In this document: piece after piece, positions 17,209 to 26,565 of the stretch
Layout: each line of letters opens with the position of its first letter
Numbering within the stretch: position 1 is the first letter of the stretch
The notes under the pieces: model-generated
Told to the model about the DNA's origin: nothing
Database searches by the model: none
Seen by the model: the letters and a program-made list of their open reading frames with translations, nothing else
Source: CAVORB01 sp963736235
GTDB taxonomy: Bacteria > Pseudomonadota > Gammaproteobacteria > Chromatiales > Chromatiaceae
Length of the DNA stretch: 64,000 nt
Assembly (NCBI GenBank): GCA_963736235.1
Contig: CAVTOR010000006.1
Coordinates: 248,001 to 312,000 of the forward strand
Direction of reading: 5' to 3'
Program-made: the position numbers and the translations under genes

Positions 17209-17706
17209 ATGAGAATCCTTGTTGCCGCCCTCGCCCTGATGCTCGCATGGACGCCAGCCACCTTCGCCGACGACCCGGAAGTACAGATGTTCGACATCGG
17301 CCAGACCGTGATCAAGATGGCACTCGCCGACGGCGTCGGGCCGCAGGATGCGGTCGAGGCCATGCTGTCCAAGGCCGCCGAGCTCAATATGAAAATGGTC
17401 GGGCATCAAAACGTCGGCCTGGAGCTACGCAACCGCGGCCTCGAGTCCCCGGACCTCGAAATCCTCCAATTCTGTAACCCGGAAGACGCCATCAAGATGG
17501 TCCAGTTCAACACCATCTACGCCGCCTACATGCCCTGTCGCATCGCCCTGGTGCAGGACAGCGAGGGCAAGCATTGGCTGGAGATGCTCAACCTGGACAT
17601 GATCATCAACGCCTACCAGCTCCCCCCGGAGCTGCAGGCCATTGCCATTACCGTCAACGGCACCATGCTGTCGATCCTGACCGCCGGCGCCACCGGCGCC
17701 TTCTGA
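17209..17706 (+). CDS. DUF302 domain-containing periplasmic protein
   Basis: 165 residues; signal peptide MRILVAALALMLAWTPATFA, then a DUF302-like domain. The stretch GHQNVGLELRNRG followed by LEILQFCNPEDAIKMVQFN is the typical core (phi-x-FCNP). A second Cys is in YMPCRIALVQD. Biochemical function is not established; in sulfur-oxidising bacteria such genes commonly accompany cytochromes, as here. AGGAG is 8-9 bp upstream of the ATG. Two tandem hairpins follow the stop. Confidence 0.85.
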   Translation: MRILVAALALMLAWTPATFADDPEVQMFDIGQTVIKMALADGVGPQDAVEAMLSKAAELNMKMVGHQNVGLELRNRGLESPDLEILQFCNPEDAIKMVQFNTIYAAYMPCRIALVQDSEGKHWLEMLNLDMIINAYQLPPELQAIAITVNGTMLSILTAGATGAF

Positions 17707-17722
17707 TCGGGCTGAGGCACGG

Positions 17723-17757
17723 CCGGGGGCCAAGGCCCCCGGTGCCCCGCTGCGGGG
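17723..17757 (+). terminator. Two tandem hairpins after the DUF302 gene
   Basis: CCGGGGGC / GCCCCCGG with a 4-nt loop (17723-17742), immediately followed by CCCCG / CGGGG with a 3-nt loop (17745-17757). Both are perfect and GC-rich; the following CTCCTCT is only weakly pyrimidine-rich. Likely transcript end of the cytochrome-DUF302 unit. Confidence 0.55.
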
Positions 17758-17848
17758 ACTCCTCTGGATCTCGGTCGCCGATACGGAGGGCGTTCCCTCC
17801 GCTAGAATTTGCGGTATCCGGTAGTTGAACCTGCGGAGCGCTTTCCCT

Positions 17849-18064
17849 ATGCGTCACGGCATGCACAAGACCCTCCTCCTTCTGTTGGTGACTTTCCTGC
17901 TGTCAGGGTGCGGGGGAGAATCCACCCGCATCGCGTCTGAGACCCATACCACCACCATCGGTCAGGAGTTGCTCGACCTTGACCGCGCTCGCCAGCGCGG
18001 CATCATCACCGAGCGGGAATACGAGCAAGCCAAGGACGACGTCATCCGCCGCTACCACCGCTGA
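17849..18064 (+). CDS. Small SHOCT-domain lipoprotein
   Basis: 71 residues from ATG 17849 (a second ATG at 17861 is also possible). A lipoprotein signal TLLLLLVTFLLSGC is followed by a short linker. The C-terminal helix pair LLDLDRARQRGIITEREYEQAKDD fits the SHOCT pattern (hydrophobic-rich 'L..L...G.IT..E...K'). SHOCT modules are short oligomerisation-type segments; no specific role can be given. A DUF4124 gene follows after 17 bp. Confidence 0.7.
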   Translation: MRHGMHKTLLLLLVTFLLSGCGGESTRIASETHTTTIGQELLDLDRARQRGIITEREYEQAKDDVIRRYHR

Positions 18065-18081
18065 CCAACGAGGACCCGGGC

Positions 18082-18570
18082 TTGAAAACCATGCGTTCCA
18101 GGCGACTCACTCTCATACTGCTTCCGCTTATCATCCTGCCGACCGCGGGCGCGGAGACCGTCTACAAGTCAGTCGACGAGCAGGGAAACGTGACCTACTC
18201 GTCCACGCCGCCACCCGGGGGCGCGGAGGTTGTCGAACAGGTCCCCATTGCGCCCCCTCCGCCCCAGTCGGAGGTGCAAGCGGCAGAGGAGCGGATGCGT
18301 CAGCTGGAAATCGAGAGTGCGCGTAGCGATCGCGAGCGTAGGGAGAGCAAGGAGCAACAGACCCAGTCCGTCGCCGCGGCGGAAGCGGAGCTGACGAAGG
18401 CCCGGGCGGAGCTGGAAGACGCCAAGATTCAGGGCGATGACGATTGGCAGTATCTGGCGGCGGGCGGCAGGGTGCTCAAGCAGAGCTACCTCGACCGGGT
18501 CGAGCGGGCCGAGAAGCGGGTGCAAGCGGCCGAGGATGCCTTGCGGAAGGCCCGAAGCGGCCGGCCCTGA
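18082..18570 (+). CDS. DUF4124 domain-containing envelope protein
   Basis: 162 residues from TTG 18082, which has a GAGGA 7 bp upstream; ATG 18091 is the alternative. A signal peptide (LILLPLIILPTAGA) is followed at once by the DUF4124 motif ETVYKSVDEQGNVTYSSTPPPG. A long Glu/Ala/Arg-rich coiled-coil region (about residues 70-160) completes the protein. DUF4124 domains are small exported beta modules of unknown function. It converges with the PAP2 gene 37 bp away. Confidence 0.78.
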   Translation: MKTMRSRRLTLILLPLIILPTAGAETVYKSVDEQGNVTYSSTPPPGGAEVVEQVPIAPPPPQSEVQAAEERMRQLEIESARSDRERRESKEQQTQSVAAAEAELTKARAELEDAKIQGDDDWQYLAAGGRVLKQSYLDRVERAEKRVQAAEDALRKARSGRP

Positions 18571-18607
18571 TCGCAGCCGCCGGGAACCGTAGAGCGCCAG
18601 GCGATGA

Positions 18608-19456
18608 TCAGGCCGGGCGCTTCCGGGGCGCGATCAGATAGCTCCAGGCGGCGTAGACCAGCGCCGCTACGCTCAATACCCATTGTATGTCGGCGGACCC
18701 GGCATATCCCCCATCCGAGTACAGCAGGGTCGCCGCGAACATGGCCGCGACGCCAACGAAGGCAACGTGCACCGACGGGTAATCGATGCCCCAGGGAAGG
18801 TGTGACGCGATCCTCGCGCCCAGCCAGGCCGCCAGCACGCCACCCGCGAGGCCGGCCGCCACGTCTACCGGCCAGTGCACGCCCACGGCGACACGGCTCA
18901 TGCCCGCGATCACCGCGATCAGAATCAGCAGAGCCCTCGCCCACCGCGACCGAAGATAGTAGACCCATACACCGAAGAACACCCCGGCCGTGACGCTGTG
19001 ACCGGAGGGAAAACTGGACTTGCGGTGGCGCGGCCCGATCAGGTTGAAGACATCCGCTTCCAAGACACCGGGCGGCCGCACGGCCGAGAACAAGGGTTTC
19101 AGGAATTGACTGAAAGCGACACCGATCACGGCGGCGACGATCAGTGCCCAGAATACCCGTGGATACCGACGGGAGAAGAACAGGGTCAACGCAAATGCCA
19201 CCCGCTCGTCGCCGAGCAGGGTGAGCCACTCCCAGAGCCGATGAGGCACCTGCGCCGCGAGGCCGTTGATGCGGAGAAACCCGGCGTGATAACCGCAGAA
19301 GAGATAGAGCGTCAGCCCCACCAGGGCGCACGCGAGGGCCCAGCGGGCCAGCCAGACATCACCCGACGCCGACAGCGAGGGTGTACGTTCCGCGCCGACG
19401 GAAAGCGATGCACGCAGATCCTCCCCAATGCGCGCGAGCAGACCTTCAGCCATCAC
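18608..19456 (-). CDS. PAP2-family membrane phosphatase
   Basis: 282 residues. The three PAP2 phosphatase motifs are present in order: KPLFSAVRP (K-x6-RP), SSFPSGHSVTAG (PSGH), and SRVAVGVHWPVDVAAG (SR-x5-H-x3-D). About six membrane segments surround them. Such enzymes remove phosphate from lipid pyrophosphates, including undecaprenyl pyrophosphate, at the outer face of the inner membrane. It overlaps the end of the GT39 gene by about 11 bp and is the last gene of a GT2-GT39-PAP2 operon, so recycling or modification of a polyprenyl-phosphate sugar carrier is a reasonable inference. Confidence 0.9.
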   Translation of the reverse strand: MMAEGLLARIGEDLRASLSVGAERTPSLSASGDVWLARWALACALVGLTLYLFCGYHAGFLRINGLAAQVPHRLWEWLTLLGDERVAFALTLFFSRRYPRVFWALIVAAVIGVAFSQFLKPLFSAVRPPGVLEADVFNLIGPRHRKSSFPSGHSVTAGVFFGVWVYYLRSRWARALLILIAVIAGMSRVAVGVHWPVDVAAGLAGGVLAAWLGARIASHLPWGIDYPSVHVAFVGVAAMFAATLLYSDGGYAGSADIQWVLSVAALVYAAWSYLIAPRKRPA

Positions 19457-21030
19457 CCTGTTCCTCCGCCATCTTCACCAGCGCCACCGGCCCGCGGCGG
19501 AAGATGACCTGCTGTGAGAGTCCCGGGAACTCGACCCGCAGGTACTCGAGCTTGTCCAGGCGCAGGAAAACGAGATCTCCCGGGGAGGGTTGCCGATGCG
19601 GGGTGATCGCCTGCCGATAGACGCTGAAGCTCGGCATACTGGTGCGGTAGATCACCGTTGGCAGATCAAGCTTGCGCGCCAGCAGGGCCGCCTCCTTCAC
19701 CGGGGCCTGGAGAACCTCGAAAACCCGTGGCACCAATGCCCCATAGAGCACCGCGGTCTGGATGAAGCCGGCCAGAACCAGACCCTGCCAGACGCCTATT
19801 CGCCGCCACAGGGCGATGATCAGCAGCGACACCAGACCGAAGCCCACCGCCAGCCGGTAGGCGCCATCGAGCACCTGGCCACCTTCCGTGAACATCGCCA
19901 CCTCGTGCGCCTTGCGCGCCCGCGCGGCCGCGATCTCCACCACCTCGGGCAGAAACAGCAGCAGCAGCATGAACAGGACCGGCGGCACGAAGCCCAGCCA
20001 GCGGCTCACGAGCAACTCACGGTGCCTGGCCATCAGAATGAACAGGGGCGCCGCTCCGTACAGCAGGTAGTGCGGAAGCTTGGTGCCCGAGAAAGAAAAG
20101 AAGACGAAGACCACCCCGAACCACAGCCACAGGAAGCGGTCCAGCGGATCCGCCCAGGCACGTCCCAGGGTGGGCAACAGGCGCAGCAACCAACCCGTAA
20201 AGGGCAGCATGATCAGCGGCAGGACCACGAAGTAGTAACCTAAGAAACCCTCGTGTCCGTGAATGGTATCTCCGAAGCGCCCGAGGTTGTGGCGCAGGAA
20301 GAAGCTCTCGAAGAAGCCCGACCCGTTGTCGAGGTAGATGGCGACGTACCAGGGCACGGCCACCACCAAGAAAACCAGCCAGCCCAAGGGCGCGAATACC
20401 GCCCGCCACCAGTTCCGCAGGGCCCCCTCGGAGAGGAAGAACAGAAGGCTCACCAGCAGCGGAAAGAAGACCGCCACCGGCCCCTTGGTGAGGAAGCCGA
20501 GCCCCATCCACAGATAAACTCGTAGCAGGGTTCCCCGCGTCTGGCGCAGATACCAGCGATAGATGTCGAAAAAGCTCAGCGCGAGAAACAGGTTCAGCAC
20601 CGCGTCAGCCGTTGCCGCCTTGGCGATCAGCGAGACCTCCAGGGTCAAGGCCATGACCAGCGCCGCCACGGTGGCGGTCGGCGCATCCAGGCGCTCGCGC
20701 ACGAACCACCACAGGGCCAGGAACCACGCCGTCGCCGCCAGCGCCGAGGGCAGGCGCAAGGCGAGCTCGTTGCAGCCCAAGCAGCTTGACCGAGGCCGCC
20801 TGCAACCAGTAGATCAGCACCGGCTTGTCGTAGCGGGGCTCACCGTCCTTGTGCGGGGTGATGTAGTTCCCGCTCGCAAGCATCTCGCGCGTGGCCTCGG
20901 TGAAGGCCCCTTCGTCCAGGTCGTAAAGAGGCACCGCCCCCAACTGCCAGAAGAAGCTCAACAACACCGCGGCGGCGAGCACCCACGGCGATGCCAGCGA
21001 CCGGGAGAGGATCGGGCTCGTCGCACTCAT
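19446..21030 (-). CDS. GT39 (ArnT-like) glycosyltransferase, frameshifted near 20775
   Basis: Polytopic glycosyltransferase using polyprenyl-phosphate sugars, as ArnT and PMT proteins do. The N-terminal part (from ATG 21030) holds the catalytic signature LYDLDEGAFTEATREMLASG, with the conserved Asp/Glu pair of GT39, then DKPVLIYWLQAASVKLLG. At that point the frame breaks. One extra base near 20775 separates it from NELALRLPSALAATAWFL, which continues through about ten membrane helices to 19446. The joined protein is about 527 residues, normal for the family. The single-base indel is more likely sequence error than decay. The gene starts 4 bp inside the upstream GT2 gene. Confidence 0.85.
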
Positions 21031-22028
21031 GTGGGGCCGCGCCAGCCTGCCTGATCGCGATCGCTCTGCCAGGCGATGCAGTAGTTTGGCCGGTCGCGGG
21101 ACTCGAAGAAGGTCCGGGCGAGCAGCTCCGCCAGCACACCGGTGGTGAGAAACTGGACCGAGACCACAAGGAAAAGTATGCCGGCGAACAACATCGGGCG
21201 TTGGCCGATGTCCTCGCCGAAGCCGAACTTGATCACCGTCAGGTGCGCCATGATCAAGAAGCCGACCAGTCCGAAGACGATCCCAATGGAGCCGAAGAAG
21301 TGTCCGGGCCGAGCCCGATAGCGCAGAAAGAAAAACGCCGTCAGCAGATCGAGCAGGACGCGGAAGGTGCGCGAGATGCCGTACTTGGAGCGACCAAACT
21401 GGCGCGCCTCATGGTGCACCGCGGTCTCGCCCATGCGCCGGGGGTCCGTCACGCCGGCCATCCACACCGGGATGAAACGGTGCATCTCCCCAAACAGGCG
21501 TACCCGTTTGATGATCTCCGCGCGATAGACCTTGAGACTGCAGCCATAGTCGTGCAGACGCACCCCGGTGACCTTCGCGATCAGCCGGTTGGCGATGCGC
21601 GAGGGGATCTTACGCAGCAGCAGCCCGTCCTGGCGATCCCTGCGCCAACCCTGGAGCAGATCCAGATCGCGCTCGACGAGCTCATCGACCATGCGCGGAA
21701 TATCGACCGGATCGTTTTGCAGGTCCCCGTCCAGGGTGGCGATCAGCTCTCCGCGCGCGGCGTCGAAACCCGCTTGCATGGCGGCGGTCTGACCAAAGTT
21801 GCGTTGCAGGCGGATGACGCGCACGTGCGGACCGAAACGCGCCGCCTGCTCGCGCAGCCGCTCGCCGGTGTCGTCGCGACTACCGTCGTCGACGCAGATG
21901 AGCTCCCACGGTCCGGGATAGTCCTTCAATCCCTGGTGCACGCGTTCGAGCATCGGGAGGACGTTCTCGCCCTCCTCGTACATCGGGATGACGACCGACA
22001 GGCTGTGGACGACAGACGACATGCTCAT
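21027..22028 (-). CDS. GT2 glycosyltransferase of DPM1/ArnC/GtrB type
   Basis: 333 residues from ATG 22028 (MSMSSVVHSLSVVIPMYEEG); a second in-frame ATG lies at 22022. The GT-A signatures are VVIPMYEEGENV, ICVDDGSRDDTG and ATLDGDLQNDP (D-x-D for metal and nucleotide sugar). Two C-terminal membrane helices (FGSIGIVFGLVGFLIMAH and LFAGILFLVVSVQFL) follow, as in polyprenyl-phosphate sugar synthases. It would load a sugar onto undecaprenyl phosphate for the GT39 enzyme encoded next to it. Sugar identity unknown. It is divergent from the DEAD-box helicase, with 167 bp between. Confidence 0.9.
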   Translation of the reverse strand: MSMSSVVHSLSVVIPMYEEGENVLPMLERVHQGLKDYPGPWELICVDDGSRDDTGERLREQAARFGPHVRVIRLQRNFGQTAAMQAGFDAARGELIATLDGDLQNDPVDIPRMVDELVERDLDLLQGWRRDRQDGLLLRKIPSRIANRLIAKVTGVRLHDYGCSLKVYRAEIIKRVRLFGEMHRFIPVWMAGVTDPRRMGETAVHHEARQFGRSKYGISRTFRVLLDLLTAFFFLRYRARPGHFFGSIGIVFGLVGFLIMAHLTVIKFGFGEDIGQRPMLFAGILFLVVSVQFLTTGVLAELLARTFFESRDRPNYCIAWQSDRDQAGWRGPT

Positions 22029-22195
22029 CTCGCGTGCTGGACCCGGGTTCCTTGGGACAGACACCCGAAGCGGAACGCGCAAGCTATACGGGCTATGGGG
22101 AAATTTCAACCGCTCTTGCTCGCCTAGGACAAGCCGCGCGCCCACACGCGCAAAGGAACCTGCCGCGGCTGCCAGTTTGGTGTATTTTGCCTGCC

Positions 22196-23527
22196 ATGAG
22201 CGATTCCTTCTCCGACCTGCCGCTTGCCGAGCCGCTGCTGCGCGCCGTCGCCAGGCAGGGCTTCGAGTGTCCCACCCCCGTTCAAGGCCGGGTGATCCCG
22301 CTTGCCCTGGCCGGCGGGGACCTTCTGGTCTCCGCGCAAACCGGATCGGGCAAGACCGCTGCCTTCCTGCTACCGATGATGCAGCGATTCCTGGACCGGC
22401 CCGCGGCGGACACCGGCACGCGGGCACTGATCCTGGTACCGACGCGGGAGCTCGCGCGCCAGATCTACGACCACTTCATCCAGCTCGGCAGCTACACCCG
22501 GCTCACCGCGGGCGTCGTCACCGGCGGTGCTCCTCTCAGCCATCAGGTGGCGACCCTGCGCAAGAACCCCGAACTATTGATTGCAACCCCGGGACGGCTG
22601 CTCGAGCACCTGGAGAAGGGCAATGCCGCCCTCGACGAGCTGGAAATACTGGTCCTGGACGAGGCGGACCGAATGCTCGACATGGGCTTCTCCGCGGACG
22701 TGCTGTCCATCATCGGCCGGTGCAACGCCCAGCGTCAGTCACTGTTGTTTTCCGCCACCCTGACCCACCAAGGACTGAGACCCATCACCGAGCGGTTGCT
22801 GCGGGAACCCGACGTGGTCACGATCGACGCCCCGCGGGAGCAACACCCTGACATCCATCATCAGGTCGTGCTCGCCGATGATCCGGACCACAAGCGCGCG
22901 CTCCTGATGCGGTTACTGACCGAGGAGACATTCGGCAAGGCCCTGGTCTTCACGAACACCCGCGAGCAGGCGGCAAGTCTTGGTGGATTCCTGGCCAACA
23001 GCGAGGTACGGGCCGCGACGCTGCACGGGCAGTTAGACCAGCGCGAGCGCAACCGGGTGGTGGACCTCTTGCGGCGCGACCAGATTCGTGCCCTGGTCGC
23101 CACCGACGTCGCGGCCCGGGGGCTCGACGTGCTCGGCATCGACCTGGTGATCAACTTCGAGGTGCCACGCAGCGGCAAGGACTACCTGCATCGCACCGGC
23201 CGCACCGGCCGCGCCGGCGCGCGGGGGCTGGCAGTTTCACTGATCGGCCCGCGTGAGTGGAACCACATGGAGAGCATCACCCGCTACCTGGGGCTCACGG
23301 TGGAGCCGCGGGCCATCGCGGGCCTGGAGGCCAAGTTCAAGGGACCCAGGCCCACCAAGGGCGCAAAGAAGCCGGTCACGCCGAAACGAACAAAGCCAGC
23401 GTCGGACAGGCCGGCCGCTAAGGTCAAGGACCGTCTGCGAGACCGCAAGAACAAGGGCAAGCGGCGCAAGCCCACCGGCGCAACTACGGTCGACGGCGGC
23501 CACGGTCCGCTCAAGAAGCGCATCTGA
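22196..23527 (+). CDS. DEAD-box ATP-dependent RNA helicase
   Basis: 443 residues. All core motifs are visible: Q motif FECPTPVQGRVIPLAL, motif I SAQTGSGKT, Ia PTRELARQI, II LDEADRMLDMGF, III FSATLTHQG, V TDVAARGLDV, VI HRTGRTGRAG. The C-terminus after about residue 370 is Lys/Arg-rich with KKPVTPKRTKPASDRP-type basic repeats, likely RNA-binding. Such enzymes remodel ribosome precursors or mRNA. Resemblance is nearest to SrmB/RhlE-type proteins, but I do not assign a name. The start ATG 22196 gives a normal-length N-terminus. Confidence 0.93.
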   Translation: MSDSFSDLPLAEPLLRAVARQGFECPTPVQGRVIPLALAGGDLLVSAQTGSGKTAAFLLPMMQRFLDRPAADTGTRALILVPTRELARQIYDHFIQLGSYTRLTAGVVTGGAPLSHQVATLRKNPELLIATPGRLLEHLEKGNAALDELEILVLDEADRMLDMGFSADVLSIIGRCNAQRQSLLFSATLTHQGLRPITERLLREPDVVTIDAPREQHPDIHHQVVLADDPDHKRALLMRLLTEETFGKALVFTNTREQAASLGGFLANSEVRAATLHGQLDQRERNRVVDLLRRDQIRALVATDVAARGLDVLGIDLVINFEVPRSGKDYLHRTGRTGRAGARGLAVSLIGPREWNHMESITRYLGLTVEPRAIAGLEAKFKGPRPTKGAKKPVTPKRTKPASDRPAAKVKDRLRDRKNKGKRRKPTGATTVDGGHGPLKKRI

Positions 23528-23579
23528 GCGCCGTTCGCCCGGAGTATCGTGCCTCCCCAGGACCCGAATCCGCGGCGCG

Positions 23580-24272
23580 CTAGACCGAGTCCTTCAGCAT
23601 CAGCTCCTTGATGTGCCCGATGGCCTTGGTCGGGTTCAGACCCTTGGGGCAGACCTCCACGCAATTCATGATGCTGTGGCAGCGGAACAGCTTGTAGGGC
23701 CCCTCGAGCGCATCCATACGCTCGGAGGAGGCCTGGTCGCGGCTGTCGGCGAGGAAGCGGTAGGCGGTGAGCAGCGCCTGGGGCCCGAGAAACTTCTCCG
23801 GGTTCCACCAGAAGGACGGGCAGAAGGTGGAGCAGCAGCCGCACATGATGCACTCGTAAAGGCCGTCGAGCTTGTCGCGTTCTTCCGGGGACTGGAGCAG
23901 CTCCTGCTCCGGCGTGGGCTCCTTGCGCTTGAGCCAAGGCTCGACCGCCTTGTACTGCTCGTAGAACTGGGTCATGTCGACCACCAGGTCGCGGATCACC
24001 GGGCGGCCCGGGAAGGGGCGCACCTCCACCGGCTCCTTGAGATCGGAGACCGGGGTAATGCAGGCAAGCATGTTGCGCCCGTTGACGTTGACGCCGTCGG
24101 AGCCGCACACACCCTCGCCGCAGGAGTGGCGGAAGGCGAAGGTCTCATCCTGGCGTTTGATGTCCAGCAGGGCGTCGCGCAGCATCATGCCGCGATGGGT
24201 CTCGACCTCGAACTCCTGCATGCGCGGCTTCTGGCCGGACTCGGGATCGTAGCGGTAGACACGGAATTTCAT
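23580..24272 (-). CDS. sdhB: Succinate dehydrogenase iron-sulfur subunit
   Basis: 230 residues from ATG 24272, with GAGGAAG upstream. SdhB carries electrons from the flavoprotein to quinone in complex II. The [2Fe-2S] site is FRHSCGEGVCGSDGVNVNG with a later Cys in NMLACITP. The [4Fe-4S] and [3Fe-4S] sites are CIMCGCCSTFCPSFWWN and the downstream CHSIMNC / CPKGLNP. A Trp pair in FWWN matches the quinone-site region. It is the last gene of sdhCDAB, 71 bp after sdhA. Confidence 0.96.
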   Translation of the reverse strand: MKFRVYRYDPESGQKPRMQEFEVETHRGMMLRDALLDIKRQDETFAFRHSCGEGVCGSDGVNVNGRNMLACITPVSDLKEPVEVRPFPGRPVIRDLVVDMTQFYEQYKAVEPWLKRKEPTPEQELLQSPEERDKLDGLYECIMCGCCSTFCPSFWWNPEKFLGPQALLTAYRFLADSRDQASSERMDALEGPYKLFRCHSIMNCVEVCPKGLNPTKAIGHIKELMLKDSV

Positions 24273-24343
24273 AGTCTTCCTCGGAACTGGGCTGTCGGAT
24301 TCGGTCGGCGCCGGCCTTGTTCGTGGCGGCGCGGGCCGCCGCG

Positions 24344-26106
24344 TCAGTACACGCGCTCTTTCGGCGGGAAGGTCTCGACCGTAAGCGGCTTGGTGCGCAC
24401 CGGCTTGTAGTCGAGGCGGTCGCCTTCGAGGAAATACAGGCAGTGTTTCATCCAGTTGGCGTCGTCGCGCTTCGGATAGTCGGGCCGCGAGTGGGCGCCG
24501 CGACTTTCCTTGCGGTGCAGGGCGGAAACGGCGATCGCCATGCCCACATCGAGCAGGTTCTCCAGCTCCAGCGCCTCGACGCGGGCGGTATTGAAGACCT
24601 TGGAATGGTCCTTGAGGCGCACGTCGGGCAGTCTTGCGGCACCGCATTCGAGTTTGCCAGGCCCTCGGTCATGATCTCGTCGGTACGGAACACGCCGGCA
24701 TGATCCTCCATGGTCTTGCGTGAACTCCTCGCGCATGGCGTGCACCGAGATGCCCTCGCCTTGCCGGTCCCAGACGGTGAGCGCGATCCATCGCCTGATC
24801 CAGGCTGGCTTCGTCGAGCGGGCGGTGGTAGGGGTTGTCTGCACGTAGTCGATGATGTCCTTGCCCGCCGACACGACCGAACACCAGGATGTCCAGCAGG
24901 GAGTTGCCGCCCAGGCGATTGGCCCCGTGCACCGAGGCGCAGGCGCACTCGCCGGCGGCATAGAGCCCTGGTAGCGCCTCCTCGCCCGTGCCGGCGGGCA
25001 CCACGACCCGGCCGTAACGATCGGTCGGGATACCGCCCATGACGTAGTGGGCGGTGGGAAACACCGGGATCGGCTCCTCGACCGGATCGACCCCGGCAAA
25101 AATCCGGCTGCTCTCCCGAATGCCCGGCAGTCGCTTGGCGATCAGGCTCCTCGCCAAGGTGATCGACCTTGAGCAGGACATGGTCGCCATTGGGTCCGCA
25201 GCCGCGCCCTTCCTTCACCTCGGTGACGATGGAGCGGGACACCACGTCGCGGCTGGCCAGGTCCTTGGCCTTGGGGGCATAGCGCTCCATGAAGCGCTCG
25301 CCGTTGCTGTTGACCAGATAGCCGCCCTCGCCGCGCACACCCTCGGTGATGAGCATGCCCTTGCCGGCGATCCCGGTGGGGTGGAACTGGAAGAACTCCA
25401 TGTCCATCAGCGGAATGCCGGCGCGCAGCGCCATGGCCATGCCGTCGCCGGTGTTGATGTGGGCGTTTGAAGTGGTGCGGAACACCTGGCCGCAGCCGCC
25501 AGTGGCGAGCAGCGTGGTCTTGGACTCGATCAGCAGCGGCTCGCCGGTCTCGATCTCCAGCACCAGCGCGCCGCACACCACCCCTTCCTCGTCCTTCACC
25601 AGGTCAATGGCGAAGAACTCGTCGAAGAAATGGGTCTTGGCGCGGATGTTCTGCTGGTACAGGGTGTGGAGGATGGCGTGACCGGTACGGTCGGCCGCCG
25701 CGCAAGTCCGGGCCGCCTGATCGCCGCCGAAATTCTGGCTTTGGCCGCCGAAGGCGCGCTGATAGATCTTGCCGTTGTCCAGGCGCGAGAAAGGAACTCC
25801 GCTGTGCTCCAGCTCGTAGACGGTGGGAATGGCCTCGCGGCACATGAACTCGATGGCGTCTTGGTCACCGAGATAGTCCGATCCCTTCACCGTGTCGAAC
25901 ATGTGCCAGTGCCAATTGTCCGGCAGCACGTTTGCCAGCGCCGCATTCACGCCGCCCTGGGCGGCGACGGTGTGGGAGCGCGTCGGGAACACCTTGGTGA
26001 CCACGGCCACGCGCAACTCCGCGTTGGCCAGCTGGATGGCCGCGTTGAGGCCGGCCCCACCCGCGCCCACGATGAGGGCGTCGAAATGTCTCTTCTGCAA
26101 TGGCAT
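24344..26106 (-). CDS. sdhA: Succinate dehydrogenase flavoprotein subunit, six apparent single-base indels
   Basis: The FAD-bearing succinate oxidising subunit. Codons from ATG 26106 read correctly for about 320 residues: ALIVGAGGAGLNAAIQLA (ADP binding), FPTRSHTVAAQGG (histidine that carries covalent FAD) and FQFHPTGIAGKGMLITEG (active site). After KVDHLGE the frame breaks near 25147 and again near 24871, 24841, 24783, 24721 and 24654. Between breaks the expected segments appear: LPGIRESSRIFAGVDPVEEP, HGANRLGGNSLLDILVFGR, NPYHRPLDEASLDQAMDR, KTMEDHAGVFRTDEI, then the proper C-terminus NWMKHCLYFLEGDRLDYKP to 24344. Summed length is near the usual 590. The neighbours are intact and the gene is central, so sequence error is likelier than pseudogenisation. 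Confidence 0.88.
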
Positions 26107-26217
26107 TGTCGTTCTCGATCCTGTTATCGATTGTTCAGCGTGACGGCGGTGAGCCCGGATTACGGGGGCACCGAACTCGTCCGACGACTTTGGGTGGCGC
26201 GCTGCAACGCGCCGGAT

Positions 26218-26565
26218 CTAGGCCCCTGACACGTAGGCAAGGACGACGACCTTGAGCGCCCACAGCCCGCAGGCGACCAGGCCGAAACCCAGCACCGTGA
26301 GCACCGTGACCCGCGCGGCGATGGGGTGAACGTAGTCGATCACCGCATCGCGAAAGCCCACCCAGGCGTGCAGCAGCAAGGCGCCGAAGAACAGCAGCAA
26401 CCCTATGCTGACCCCGGGCCGGCTCAGCCATGCGACCCATTGCGCGTAGTCGGCCGGCGGATTCGAGGCCATGGCCAGAATCAGGTAGGGGAAATAGAGC
26501 AGCAGGTAGACCGCCGTGGCCCGCTGCAGCACCCAAGCCCTCAGTCCGGTTGCCTGGCGACTCAT
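26218..26565 (-). CDS. sdhD: Succinate dehydrogenase membrane anchor subunit
   Basis: 115 residues from ATG 26565, overlapping the sdhC stop by 4 bp. Three membrane segments: ATAVYLLLYFPYLILAMA, GVSIGLLLFFGALLLHAWVG and VLTVLGFGLVACGLWALKVV. The Ser/Arg-rich lead LRAWVLQRATAVYLLL and the second-helix LLLHAWVGFRDAVIDYVHP are typical of SdhD, with the heme-ligand His in LLLHAWVG and the quinone-site Asp/Tyr in IDYVHP. It forms the b-type cytochrome anchor with SdhC. Confidence 0.93.
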   Translation of the reverse strand: MSRQATGLRAWVLQRATAVYLLLYFPYLILAMASNPPADYAQWVAWLSRPGVSIGLLLFFGALLLHAWVGFRDAVIDYVHPIAARVTVLTVLGFGLVACGLWALKVVVLAYVSGA

